64,000 nucleotides of DNA, taken from the NCBI GenBank assembly GCA_036489395.1, contig DASXFW010000075.1, positions 1 through 64,000 of the forward strand, given 5' to 3'. Numbering within the stretch: position 1 is the first letter of the stretch; the number at the start of each line of letters is the position of its first letter. Positions 37,139 through 45,343 of the stretch are shown here, piece by piece. Below the pieces are notes generated by a model. That model was not told the DNA's origin. It did not search any database and was given only the letters and a program-made list of their open reading frames with translations. The DNA comes from JASHVB01 sp036489395 (lineage in GTDB: Bacteria; Pseudomonadota; Alphaproteobacteria; Acetobacterales; Acetobacteraceae). Made by a program: the position numbers and the translations under genes.

Positions 37139-38320
37139 ATGCGCCTGACGCGCCTGACCCTGACCGACTTCCGCAGCTACCCCGCCCTGACGTGGCGCCC
37201 GCGCGCGCGTCTGGCCGCGATCTTCGGCCCCAACGGCAGCGGCAAGACCAACCTCCTGGAAGCGATCTCCCTGCTCGTCCCCGGCCGTGGCCTGCGCGGC
37301 GCCCGCAACGCCGACCTCCGCCGGCATGACGCGCCAGGCGGTTGGGCGGTCGCCGGCCGCTTCGCCACCGCCGAGGGCGACGCCGACATCGGCACCGGCA
37401 CGCTGCCCGACGGCCCCCCCGATCGCCGCGTCTTCCGCCTGGACGGCGCCATCCCCCGCAGCCAGGCGGAAATCGCCACGCGCATCGCCGCGGTCTGGCT
37501 GACGCCGCAGATGGACCGGTTGTTCTCCGAGGGCCTGTCCGGCCGCCGCCGCTTCCTCGATCGCCTGGTCTGGGCGCTGGAGCCGGGCCACGCGCGCGAA
37601 ATGGCGGCGCACGACGCCGCCGTGGGCAGCCGCAACCGGCTGCTGGCCGAGGGCGGCCAGGACCCCTCCTGGCTGGCCGGCCTGGAGGACGAAATGGCGC
37701 GCCACGCCGTCGCCGCCACCGCCGCGCGCATCGGCCTGGTGACCCACCTCAACGCGGTCCTCCAAGGCGGCGCGATCGGCCGTTTCCCGGCGGCGCGCAT
37801 CGGCCTGGCGTGCCCGATCGCCGATCGGCTGGCCGGCGCATCGGCGCTGGCGGTGGAGGACTGGCTGCGCGCCGCCCTCGCCGCCAACCGCGCGCGCGAT
37901 GCGGCCGCCGGCAGCGCCGCGCTGGGTGCCCACCGCACCGACATGACGCTGACCGACGCCGCGTCCGGCACGACAGCGGCGCATGCCAGCACGGGGGAAC
38001 AAAAGGCGCTGCTGATCGGCGTGATCCTCGGCCACGCGGCGCTGATCGCCGAGGCGCGCGGCTTCGCCCCCCTGCTGTTGCTCGACGAACCGGCGGTGCA
38101 CCTGGACCCGGACCGGCGGGCCGGCTTGTTCGAGGCGCTGGCCGCGCTGCCGGCGCAGACCGTCATGACCGGCACCGATGCCGATACGTTCCTGCCGCTG
38201 GCGGGCGTGGCGGAAGGGCTGCGCAGCGGCGGCGGAGAATTGCACGCGGATTCGCGTTTTCCGCTGCCGGAATCGGCGGCTTCCCCTGTGCCTGGGACCC
38301 CGCAGCAGCTATATAGCTAG
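37139..38320 (+). CDS. recF: DNA replication/repair protein RecF
   Basis: An ABC-type ATPase (393 residues) that loads RecA at gaps through RecOR. Walker A is FGPNGSGKTNLLEAISLLVP, the QMDRLFSEG and RRRFLDRLVWALEP region is family-specific, the signature is STGEQKALLIGVILGHA and Walker B is LLLLDEPAVHLDPDRR. The start ATG 37139 fits the MRLTRLTLTDFRSY N-terminus. gyrB follows after 35 nt, the normal order. In many bacteria dnaN precedes recF; here a toxin-antitoxin module does, so the origin-type cluster is interrupted. Confidence 0.97.
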   Translation: MRLTRLTLTDFRSYPALTWRPRARLAAIFGPNGSGKTNLLEAISLLVPGRGLRGARNADLRRHDAPGGWAVAGRFATAEGDADIGTGTLPDGPPDRRVFRLDGAIPRSQAEIATRIAAVWLTPQMDRLFSEGLSGRRRFLDRLVWALEPGHAREMAAHDAAVGSRNRLLAEGGQDPSWLAGLEDEMARHAVAATAARIGLVTHLNAVLQGGAIGRFPAARIGLACPIADRLAGASALAVEDWLRAALAANRARDAAAGSAALGAHRTDMTLTDAASGTTAAHASTGEQKALLIGVILGHAALIAEARGFAPLLLLDEPAVHLDPDRRAGLFEALAALPAQTVMTGTDADTFLPLAGVAEGLRSGGGELHADSRFPLPESAASPVPGTPQQLYS

Positions 38321-38355
38321 AGTATCCGCTCAATCATCTGGAGTCCTCCGCCGGC

Positions 38356-40815
38356 ATGTCCGATCCCGTGCTGCCGCCTTCCGAATCCGACCCCGAAAAT
38401 GGTGCCGAAAACGGCGACGCGTACGACGCGTCCTCGATCTCCGTGCTGCGCGGCCTGGATGCCGTTCGCCGCCGTCCGGGCATGTATATCGGCGACACCG
38501 ACGACGGCTCCGGCCTGCACCACATGGCGTTCGAGATCATCGACAACGCGGTGGACGAGGCGCAGGCCGGCTTCGCGTCGCGCTGCGAGCTGATCCTGAA
38601 CGGCGACGGTTCGGTCACGGTGCGCGACAACGGCCGCGGCATCCCGACCGACATCCATGCGGAGGAAGGCGTCTCCGCCACCGAAGTGGTGCTGACGCGG
38701 CTGCACGCCGGCGGCAAGTTCAACCAGAACAGCTACAAGGTGTCGGGGGGATTGCATGGTGTCGGCGCGGCGGTGGTGAACGCGCTGTCGGAGTGGATGG
38801 AGGTGCGCATCTGGCGGCACGGCCAGGAGCACTTCATCCGCTTCCGCAACGGCGACGCCGAGGCGCCGCTGGCGATGGTCGGCCCGGTGACCGACCACGT
38901 CACCGGCACCGAGGTGACGTTCAAGCCAAGCCCCGCGACGTTCACCAAGACCGAATTCGACTTCACGCTGCTGGAGCGGCGGTTGCGCGAGTTGGCGTTC
39001 CTGAACTCCGGCCTGACCATCCGGCTGGCCGACGAGCGCCATACGCCGCCGCAGGAAGTCACCATGCACTACGAGGGCGGGCTGATCGCCTTCGTCGAAT
39101 GGCTGGATCGCGGCAAGACGCCGGTGTTCACGCCGCCGGTCTCGCTGCGCACCCCCGCGGAGCAAGAAGGCATCCGCGTCGAATTCGCGCTGGCGTGGAA
39201 CGACAGCTACCACGAGACGATGCTGTGCTTCACCAACAACATCCCGCAGCGCGACGGCGGCACGCACCTCGCCGGCTTCCGCCAGGCGCTGACCCGCGTG
39301 GTGACGAAATACGCCGAGGGGATGGGCAAGAAGGAAGGCCTGCAGCTTGTGGGGGAGGACATGCGCGAGGGCATGACCTCGGTGCTGTCGGTGAAGGTGC
39401 CCGATCCGAAGTTTTCCTCGCAGACCAAGGACAAGCTGGTGTCCTCGGAAGTGCAGCCGGTGGTGCAGGCGGCGGTGGCCGATGCGGTGTCGCACTGGTT
39501 CGAGACGCACCCGAAGGAAGCCAAGGGCGTCGTGCAGAAGGTGATGGACGCCGCGGCGGCACGTGAGGCGGCCCGCAAGGCGCGCGAGCTGACGCGGCGC
39601 AAGGGCGTGCTGGATATATCGACGCTGCCGGGGAAGCTGGCGGATTGCTCGGAACGCGATCCGGCCAAGAGCGAGATCTTTATTGTGGAGGGCGACAGCG
39701 CCGGTGGCTCCGCCAAGCAGGGACGTGATCGCAAGTTCCAGGCGATCCTGCCGCTGAAGGGCAAGATTCTGAACGTCGAACGCGCGCGGTTCGACCGCAT
39801 GCTCGGCAGCCAGGAGATCGGCACGCTGATCACCGCGCTGGGCACCGGGATCGGCCGCGGCGAGCCGGAGCAAGGCGGCTTCGACGTTGCCAAGCTGCGC
39901 TATCACCGCATCATCATCATGACGGACGCCGACGTGGACGGCAGCCATATCCGCACGCTGCTGCTGACGTTCTTCTTCCGCCAGATGCCGCAGCTTATCG
40001 AGCGCGGGCATCTGTATATCGCGCAGCCGCCGCTGTACCGCGCCAAGCGCGGCAACGACGAGCGCTACCTGAAAGACGATCCCTCGCTGGAAGGCTTTCT
40101 GCTCGACAAGGCGCTGGCGGATGCGCGGCTGACCTATGCGGACGGGTCGGTGTACGAGGGTGCCGAGCTGCGTCGCGAAGTCGGCTGGCTGCGCGAGGCG
40201 ACGCTGCAATTGCGGCGTATGGCGAACGCGGCGCCGGTGGTGTTGTTGGAGCAAGCGGCGATCGCCGGCGCCATCACGCAGGATGCGACGCGGGCGGCAG
40301 AGCATGCGCAGGAGCTGGTGACGCGGCTGAACGCGGTGTCGCTGCCGACCGAGCAAGGCTGGGTGGTCGCGGTGGATGGCGGGCTGACGCTGTCTCGCAC
40401 GGTGCGCGGCGTTGGGGAGCGGCACACGCTGGACGGCGCGTCGCTGCGCAGTGCGGAGGCGCGCTGGCTGGCCGATCGCGCCGGCGCATTGGGGGCCAAG
40501 TTCCGTGAACCGGCGCGGTTGAAGCTGGACTCGCAGGAAGTGACGGTGAACGGCCCGGCAAGCGCGTTCGACCGCATCATCGCGTATGGGCGGCGCGGGC
40601 TGACGGTGCAACGGTTCAAGGGCCTGGGCGAGATGAACCCCGATCAGTTGTGGAAGACCACGCTGGATATTTCCGCGCGCACGCTGCTGCAGGTGAAGGT
40701 CGGCGATATCGAGGATGCCGCGCAGGTGTTCTCCACGCTGATGGGCGACGTGGTGGAACCCCGGCGGGAGTTCATCGTTGGCAATGCACTGAAGGTGGCG
40801 AATCTGGACGTGTAA
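38356..40815 (+). CDS. gyrB: DNA gyrase subunit B
   Basis: The ATPase subunit of the type II topoisomerase (819 residues). GHKL motifs are evident: EIIDNAVDEAQAG, DNGRGIPTDIH and SGGLHGVGAAVVNALS. The TOPRIM domain has FIVEGDSAGGSAKQGRDR and the catalytic DADVDGSHIRTLLLTFF; it ends with RFKGLGEMNPDQLW and RREFIVGNAL. The start at 38356 gives an N-terminal extension of about 25 residues before ISVLRGLDAVRRRPGMYIGD, which is common in alphaproteobacteria. It lies downstream of recF and upstream of a small basic-protein gene. Confidence 0.98.
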   Translation: MSDPVLPPSESDPENGAENGDAYDASSISVLRGLDAVRRRPGMYIGDTDDGSGLHHMAFEIIDNAVDEAQAGFASRCELILNGDGSVTVRDNGRGIPTDIHAEEGVSATEVVLTRLHAGGKFNQNSYKVSGGLHGVGAAVVNALSEWMEVRIWRHGQEHFIRFRNGDAEAPLAMVGPVTDHVTGTEVTFKPSPATFTKTEFDFTLLERRLRELAFLNSGLTIRLADERHTPPQEVTMHYEGGLIAFVEWLDRGKTPVFTPPVSLRTPAEQEGIRVEFALAWNDSYHETMLCFTNNIPQRDGGTHLAGFRQALTRVVTKYAEGMGKKEGLQLVGEDMREGMTSVLSVKVPDPKFSSQTKDKLVSSEVQPVVQAAVADAVSHWFETHPKEAKGVVQKVMDAAAAREAARKARELTRRKGVLDISTLPGKLADCSERDPAKSEIFIVEGDSAGGSAKQGRDRKFQAILPLKGKILNVERARFDRMLGSQEIGTLITALGTGIGRGEPEQGGFDVAKLRYHRIIIMTDADVDGSHIRTLLLTFFFRQMPQLIERGHLYIAQPPLYRAKRGNDERYLKDDPSLEGFLLDKALADARLTYADGSVYEGAELRREVGWLREATLQLRRMANAAPVVLLEQAAIAGAITQDATRAAEHAQELVTRLNAVSLPTEQGWVVAVDGGLTLSRTVRGVGERHTLDGASLRSAEARWLADRAGALGAKFREPARLKLDSQEVTVNGPASAFDRIIAYGRRGLTVQRFKGLGEMNPDQLWKTTLDISARTLLQVKVGDIEDAAQVFSTLMGDVVEPRREFIVGNALKVANLDV

Positions 40816-40826
40816 CGGAGGCCGCC

Positions 40827-41030
40827 ATGCGCGGACCAGGCAGGAAGCGCGGCCGGCCCGGCGATCGCCGCATCCGGCGTGGCGATACGCCGCCGGAGGT
40901 ACCGGTGCGCGTTGCGGACACACCGACGCCGGGCAAGCTTGCTGACGCTGTGGTCGAAGGGCAGGCGGCGCCAGCGTCCGACGCGATGGACGATAAGATC
41001 AGACGGATGATCGAGGCGGCCTACACGTGA
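40827..41030 (+). CDS. Small basic protein, 67 residues
   Basis: The ATG at 40827 follows gyrB by 11 nt and has ggagg about 6 nt upstream, so it is probably in the recF-gyrB transcript. The N-terminus GPGRKRGRPGDRRIRR contains an RGRP AT-hook-like core that could contact DNA; the rest is acidic and ends in a short helix (MDDKIRRMIEAAYT). No family was recognised. It is followed by repeat copy D. Confidence 0.6.
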   Translation: MRGPGRKRGRPGDRRIRRGDTPPEVPVRVADTPTPGKLADAVVEGQAAPASDAMDDKIRRMIEAAYT

Positions 41031-41082
41031 GGGCCTGAGCGTCTCGAACGCAGCCGGCCGTTGCGGAGGGCGCGCGGTATTC

Positions 41083-41307
41083 TGTCATTGCGAGGCCGCT
41101 TGGCCGAAGCAATCTCCCCCGGGAGATTGCTTCGGCCAAGCGGCCTGACAAGAAACAACGTCTCCCCTCCCCTTGAGGGAGGGGTTGGGGGAGGGGTCGA
41201 AACGTAAGCATCGACCCCTCCCCTGGCCCCCTCCCACAAGGGGAGGGGGGAACCTACGTCAGGCCGCGACCGTTTCATCCAGGGCCGGTGGCCAACTCGC
41301 AATGACA
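41083..41307. repeat. Composite palindromic repeat, copy D
   Basis: It occupies most of the 389-bp gene-free interval 41031-41419. It begins tgtcattgcgag and ends ctcgcaatgaca. The first palindrome is an almost perfect ccgcttggccgaagcaatct hairpin; the second is the ccctccccttgaggg pair. At 41331-41350 a further short mirror (catcatgccggc / gctggcatgatg) follows outside the element. Confidence 0.9.
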
Positions 41308-41419
41308 CAGGGCGATGACGAACGCCCACATCATGCCGGCCTTCGCTGGCATGATGTGGGTGACGAAACGGGGGCGACATGAGTCGAGCCGGTGCCGACT
41401 GGCCCCGGCGCCGGATCGG

Positions 41420-41758
41420 TCAGACCGACTCCTTCAGCTCCTTCGCCGGGCGGAACGCGATCTTCTTGCTGGCCTTGATCTTGATCGCCTCGCCGGTTGC
41501 CGGATTGCGGCCCATGCGCGCGGCGCGCTTGCGCACCTGCAGGATGCCGAGGCCGGTGATGCGCACCTTGTCGCCCTTCTTCAGATGACGGGCGGTCATC
41601 TCCACCATGTCGCCGAGCACGGCCTCGGCCTGCTTCTTCGGCATCTCGTGGCTTTCCGCGAGCTCGGCGGCGAGCTGCTTCAGCGTGACAGTCGCCTGGG
41701 CAGCCCCCTTTGCTGAGGCGGCCTTCTTCGGCGCTGCGGCTTTCTTGGCTGCGGGCAT
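41420..41758 (-). CDS. HU-family DNA-binding protein with Lys/Ala-rich N-terminal tail
   Basis: A 112-residue histone-like protein. The start ATG 41758 has a ggagg upstream and gives an N-terminal tail of about 22 residues (MPAAKKAAAPKKAASAKGAA), followed by the HU/IHF fold: TLKQLAAELAESHEMPKKQA, then VRITGLGILQVRKRAARMGR and NPATGEAIKIKASKKIAFRP with the intercalating Pro in NPATG. The basic tail resembles a short H1-like extension found in some alphaproteobacteria. Role: nucleoid compaction and DNA bending. Confidence 0.93.
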   Translation of the reverse strand: MPAAKKAAAPKKAASAKGAAQATVTLKQLAAELAESHEMPKKQAEAVLGDMVEMTARHLKKGDKVRITGLGILQVRKRAARMGRNPATGEAIKIKASKKIAFRPAKELKESV

Positions 41759-41896
41759 GCGTCTCCTCCCTGCTTGTCCAGTCTCTCGAAACGCCAAGCT
41801 GCCTGTGTAGCCGCGATTCGCGCAACACCCTTCGTGTGGTTGACGGCAAATTTCGCAGTCCGCGGCAGGTTGGCAACAATACGCTGGCATTCCGCC

Positions 41897-42472
41897 CTAT
41901 GCGGCCGATTCCGCCAGACGCAGATTGGGCCAGATGTCCAGCCAGCGCTTTGCGGCGAGTCGGTTGTAGAAGGCGGCGCTGCCGGCAAAGCGGGGAGTCG
42001 GCCGCAGCAGCAGCGATACAAGATCGCCGAACCCGTACGCCGCCGCGAGTTCGATCCTGCCGTCCGCACCGGGTCGCGCGGCGATCGCGGTTGCCGTCTC
42101 CGGCCAGGCGCGCATCGCGTCGAGGCAATCGCGATACGGCGCGTCGCCATTGCGCGCGTGCATTCGCGCCTGGTTTTTCACCGACCAGTTCACGCCGGGT
42201 TGGCGCGCCGCCAGCGCGTGTTCCAGGTCCGCGTCGAGCGCGCGATCGGCGCGTGCGGGGTCGAACCAGATCACGTCCACATCGGTCAGCGGCGTCGAGG
42301 CCACGTAGCCGTGCAGCCGGTCCCAGACGGCATTGCGCACCGCGCCGGCCGCGATCCAGGCGTCGGGCAGGTCGAGCTCCGCGACCGCGTGCAGCATGTC
42401 CATGCGTCGGTCGCCGAGCCGCAGCGCGTCGCGCACGAGGTCGGATGCCGCGTCGTACATCAGAGCAATCAC
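41897..42472 (-). CDS. Nucleotidyltransferase family protein (DUF925-type)
   Basis: A 191-residue protein of the NTP_transf_6 kind. It shows AWIAAGAVRNAVWDRLHGY (a G.VRN.VWD nucleotidyltransferase motif), TDVDVIWFDPARADRALDAD with the catalytic Asp pair, and VNWSVKNQARMHARNGD followed by TATAIAARP. These proteins are thought to act as stand-alone nucleotidyltransferases of unknown substrate. The gene diverges from the LLM oxidoreductase; a short repeat copy lies between. Confidence 0.85.
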   Translation of the reverse strand: MIALMYDAASDLVRDALRLGDRRMDMLHAVAELDLPDAWIAAGAVRNAVWDRLHGYVASTPLTDVDVIWFDPARADRALDADLEHALAARQPGVNWSVKNQARMHARNGDAPYRDCLDAMRAWPETATAIAARPGADGRIELAAAYGFGDLVSLLLRPTPRFAGSAAFYNRLAAKRWLDIWPNLRLAESAA

Positions 42473-42475
42473 GAT

Positions 42476-42583
42476 TCCCCCCTCCCCTTGAGGGAGGGGG
42501 TTAGGGGGAGGGGTGCTTACTTCCGAGGTCCCGCGGCTGTAAGCACCCCTCCCCCTAACCCCTCCCTCAAGGGGAGGGGGAAC
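42476..42583. repeat. Inner palindrome of the composite repeat, short copy E
   Basis: Only the second palindrome is present: ccctccccttgagggaggg is mirrored by ccctccctcaaggggaggg around a gcttact / gtaagc centre. The TGTCATTGCGAG termini are absent. Unlike the other copies it lies between divergent genes, in a promoter region. Confidence 0.85.
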
Positions 42584-42662
42584 TTCCTTCCCCTTTGTGT
42601 CGTGTCAGCGTCGCAGCTTGTGCGCGCAAGTGCAGCGACGATAATCCAGGCCCACCCTGGTG

Positions 42663-42689
42663 CACGAGGCAGCACGCGCATGCCTCGTG
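42663..42689 (+). promoter_or_regulatory. Hairpin in the leader of the LLM gene
   Basis: A perfect 9-bp stem, CACGAGGCA / TGCCTCGTG, with a 9-nt loop ends 24 nt before the LLM start codon. It may be an operator or a translational control hairpin. There is no T-run, so it is not a terminator. Confidence 0.4.
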
Positions 42690-42713
42690 GCCCAAATTCC
42701 GAGGAAGCGTCCC

Positions 42714-43781
42714 ATGCAGTTCGGCATCGCCATCCCCACGTCCGCGGACTCCTGGCGCCTGGTGCGCCGCGCCGAGGAACTCGGCTTCAGCCATGCCTGG
42801 TTCTTCGACACGCAGATGCTGAACGCCGATCCGTTCGTCGCCATGGCTGCCGCGGCGATGAAGACGACGCGCATCAAGCTGGGCACCGGCGTGTTGATCC
42901 CGTCGAACCGCATCGCGCCGGTTGCCGCCACGGCGTTCGCCTCGCTGAACAAGCTCGCGCCGGGGCGCATCGTGTTCGGCGTCAGCACCGGATTCACCGG
43001 CCGGCGCACCATGGGGCTCGGTGCGGTGAAGCTGGCGGACATGGAGGAATACATCCGCCAGGTGCAGGCGCTGTGGCGCGGCGAGACGGTGGAACTTGCG
43101 ATCGAGGGCAAGCGACGGAAAATTCGTTACCTCAATCCCGATCTGGGTCTGATCAACGTGACGGAGCCCATTCCGGTGTTCGTTGCCGCCTCCGGCCCGA
43201 AGGCGCGGGCGGTAACCGCGAAGCTCGGCGCGGGATGGATCGACAATGTCGCGGACGTGGAACGTGGCACCGCAACATTGGATCTTATGCGGAAGGCCTG
43301 GCGGGACGCGGGCCAGCCGGTCGATGCGCTATCGGCTGTCGCCTGGATCGGCGGTGCGGTGCTGGACGAAGGTGAGCCAGCCGACGGACCGCGCGGCATG
43401 GCTCTGGCCGGTCCACGTGCGTCGATGCTGTTGCATCGCGCCGCGGATTCCGCGCTGGCCGATTATCCGACCCCGCTGGCGATGCTGCCGCAGTTCCAGG
43501 ATGCGGTGGCGGGCTACGTAGAACATGCGCGGACGTTCGACCGGGACAGCTATTACCTGCAGAACCACCGTGGCCATCTGATGTTCGTGCGCCCCGACGA
43601 GCGGCCGTTCATCAGTGCGGAAATGCTGCGCCGTACCAGTTTCATCGGCACCGAGCGCGACCTGAAGGAGCGGCTGGCCGGGTTGGTGGCGGCGGGCTTT
43701 TCGCAGGTCGTGTTCTCGATTCCGCCAGGCCAGGAGCATGCGGTGGAGGACTGGGGTCGGCTTCGCCGCGCATTCGGTTAG
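42714..43781 (+). CDS. LLM-class (luciferase-like) oxidoreductase
   Basis: A flavin-dependent TIM-barrel oxidoreductase of 355 residues. Features are MQFGIAIPTSADSWRLVRRA, FSHAWFFDTQM, TRIKLGTGVLIPSNRIAPV, LAPGRIVFGVSTGFTGRRTM and PVFVAASGPKARAVTAKLG, all standard for LLM enzymes using FMN or F420. Start ATG 42714 matches the usual N-terminus. The substrate is unknown. It is monocistronic, with repeat copy F after the stop. Confidence 0.88.
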   Translation: MQFGIAIPTSADSWRLVRRAEELGFSHAWFFDTQMLNADPFVAMAAAAMKTTRIKLGTGVLIPSNRIAPVAATAFASLNKLAPGRIVFGVSTGFTGRRTMGLGAVKLADMEEYIRQVQALWRGETVELAIEGKRRKIRYLNPDLGLINVTEPIPVFVAASGPKARAVTAKLGAGWIDNVADVERGTATLDLMRKAWRDAGQPVDALSAVAWIGGAVLDEGEPADGPRGMALAGPRASMLLHRAADSALADYPTPLAMLPQFQDAVAGYVEHARTFDRDSYYLQNHRGHLMFVRPDERPFISAEMLRRTSFIGTERDLKERLAGLVAAGFSQVVFSIPPGQEHAVEDWGRLRRAFG

Positions 43782-43795
43782 CGCGCGCCCTTCGC

Positions 43796-44088
43796 TGTCA
43801 TTGCGAGTTGCAAGTTGGCCACCGGCCGATGGGCCGACCCGCGCTGGATGAAACGGCGTCGGCCGCTTGACGTAAGTTCCCCCCTCCCCTTGAGGGAGGG
43901 GTTGGGGGAGGGGTGCGTACATCCGCGGTCGTTGGCTGAATGCACCCCTCCCCGAACCCCTCCCTCAAGGGGAGGGGGGAGCCTTGTTTCTTGTTAGGCC
44001 GCCTGGGCGAAGCAATCTCGTTCACGACGTGCCGCCGGCGGATCATCAGGCGGGAGATTGCTTCGCCCAGTCGGGCCTCGCAATGACA
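43796..44088. repeat. Composite palindromic repeat, copy F
   Basis: It fills the 320-bp gap between the convergent LLM and alcohol dehydrogenase genes. It has the termini tgtcattgcgag and ctcgcaatgaca, both inner palindromes, and additionally the ttggccaccggcc and gatgaaacggcgtcgg segments shared with copy B. It is the longest copy. Confidence 0.9.
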
Positions 44089-44101
44089 GTGTGGCCCGCG
44101 C

Positions 44102-45193
44102 CTACGCCACCCCGAAATCGATCAACTGCCGCACCGGCGCGCCGGACTTCAGATCGCCAAACCCTTCATTGATCTGTTCCAGCTTGATCCGCCCGGAGAT
44201 CAGCGTGTCCAGCTTCAGCCGCCCCTGCCGCCACATCTCCAGCAGCCGCGGCATATCGACGCGGAACCGGTTGCCCCCCATCGAGGTGCCCTGGATTTTC
44301 CGGTCGCGCAGGAAATCCGCACCGTGCAGCTCGATCTTCGTGCCGAACGGGATCATGCCGATGATCGTCGCGACGCCGCCCGGACGCAGCATCTGGAAGC
44401 ATTGCTCGGCGGTCTTCTTCAGGCCGATCGCCTCGAAGGAATAGGGCACGCCGGCACCGCCGGTAAGCTCCTTCACCGCCTCCACCGCATCGACGTTCGA
44501 CGCGTTGATGATGTCGGTGGCGCCCATCTCCTTCGCCTTCTCCAGCTTCGACGACATCGTATCGATCGCGATGATGCGCGCCGCGCCGGCCAGTGCCGCG
44601 CCGTTCACCGCCGACAGGCCGATACCGCCGCAGCCGACCACCGCGACGGTGCTGCCCGGCTCCACCTTTGCCGCATGGAATACGGCGCCGACGCCGGTCA
44701 TGACGCCGCAGCCGACCAATGCGGCGATATCCAGCGGGATCGTCGGGTCGATCTTCACCACCGCATGTTCGTGCACGACCATGTGCTCGGCGAATACCGA
44801 CAGGTTGAACGCCTGGTTCAGCACGGCGCCCTTCCAGGTCAGCCGCCGCGCCGCACCGGGCAGCAGCTTTACCTCGGTGTTCTCGCAAAGATTGGTATGG
44901 CCGGTGACGCATTGCGCGCACTCGCCGCAGAACACCGACAGGCACGTGATGACGTGGTCGCCGGGCTTCACGTAGGTGACGTCCTCGCCGACCGCTTCGA
45001 CGACGGCCGCGCCTTCATGCCCGAGCACGGCGGGTGTGGGAAACGGATACAGGCCCTCCATGAAGTGCAGGTCGGAGTGGCAAAGACCGGCGAACGCCGT
45101 GCGCAGCAGCACCTCGCGGCGCTTCGGCTTCGCATGCTCTACGTTCTCGATGGTCAGCGGCGTGTGGGGTGCGTGAAAGACCGCGGCCTTCAT
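44102..45193 (-). CDS. Zn-dependent alcohol dehydrogenase (MDR family)
   Basis: A medium-chain dehydrogenase of 363 residues. The catalytic zinc ligands are in AGLCHSDLHFMEG and LGHEGAAVVE with a later CGVMTG; the structural zinc Cys cluster is CGECAQCVTGHTNLC; the NAD-binding GCGGIGLSAVNGA is followed by the acidic residue in AIDTMSSKLE. It resembles the AdhC/class III-like group that uses NAD and alcohols or S-adducts, but the exact substrate is uncertain. Monocistronic. Confidence 0.92.
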   Translation of the reverse strand: MKAAVFHAPHTPLTIENVEHAKPKRREVLLRTAFAGLCHSDLHFMEGLYPFPTPAVLGHEGAAVVEAVGEDVTYVKPGDHVITCLSVFCGECAQCVTGHTNLCENTEVKLLPGAARRLTWKGAVLNQAFNLSVFAEHMVVHEHAVVKIDPTIPLDIAALVGCGVMTGVGAVFHAAKVEPGSTVAVVGCGGIGLSAVNGAALAGAARIIAIDTMSSKLEKAKEMGATDIINASNVDAVEAVKELTGGAGVPYSFEAIGLKKTAEQCFQMLRPGGVATIIGMIPFGTKIELHGADFLRDRKIQGTSMGGNRFRVDMPRLLEMWRQGRLKLDTLISGRIKLEQINEGFGDLKSGAPVRQLIDFGVA

Positions 45194-45343
45194 GTCGATT
45201 TCCTCCCGTTACGTTCGCGGCGGAGGTTAGCGCATTCTCCACGCGACCGGAATTGCGCTTCCTCGGCATCCCCGCGCGAGCGGGGAATCCGGGCCGGAGC
45301 AACCGGTCTTACAGAGTAACGACCGCGCCTGGAACATATTCGC

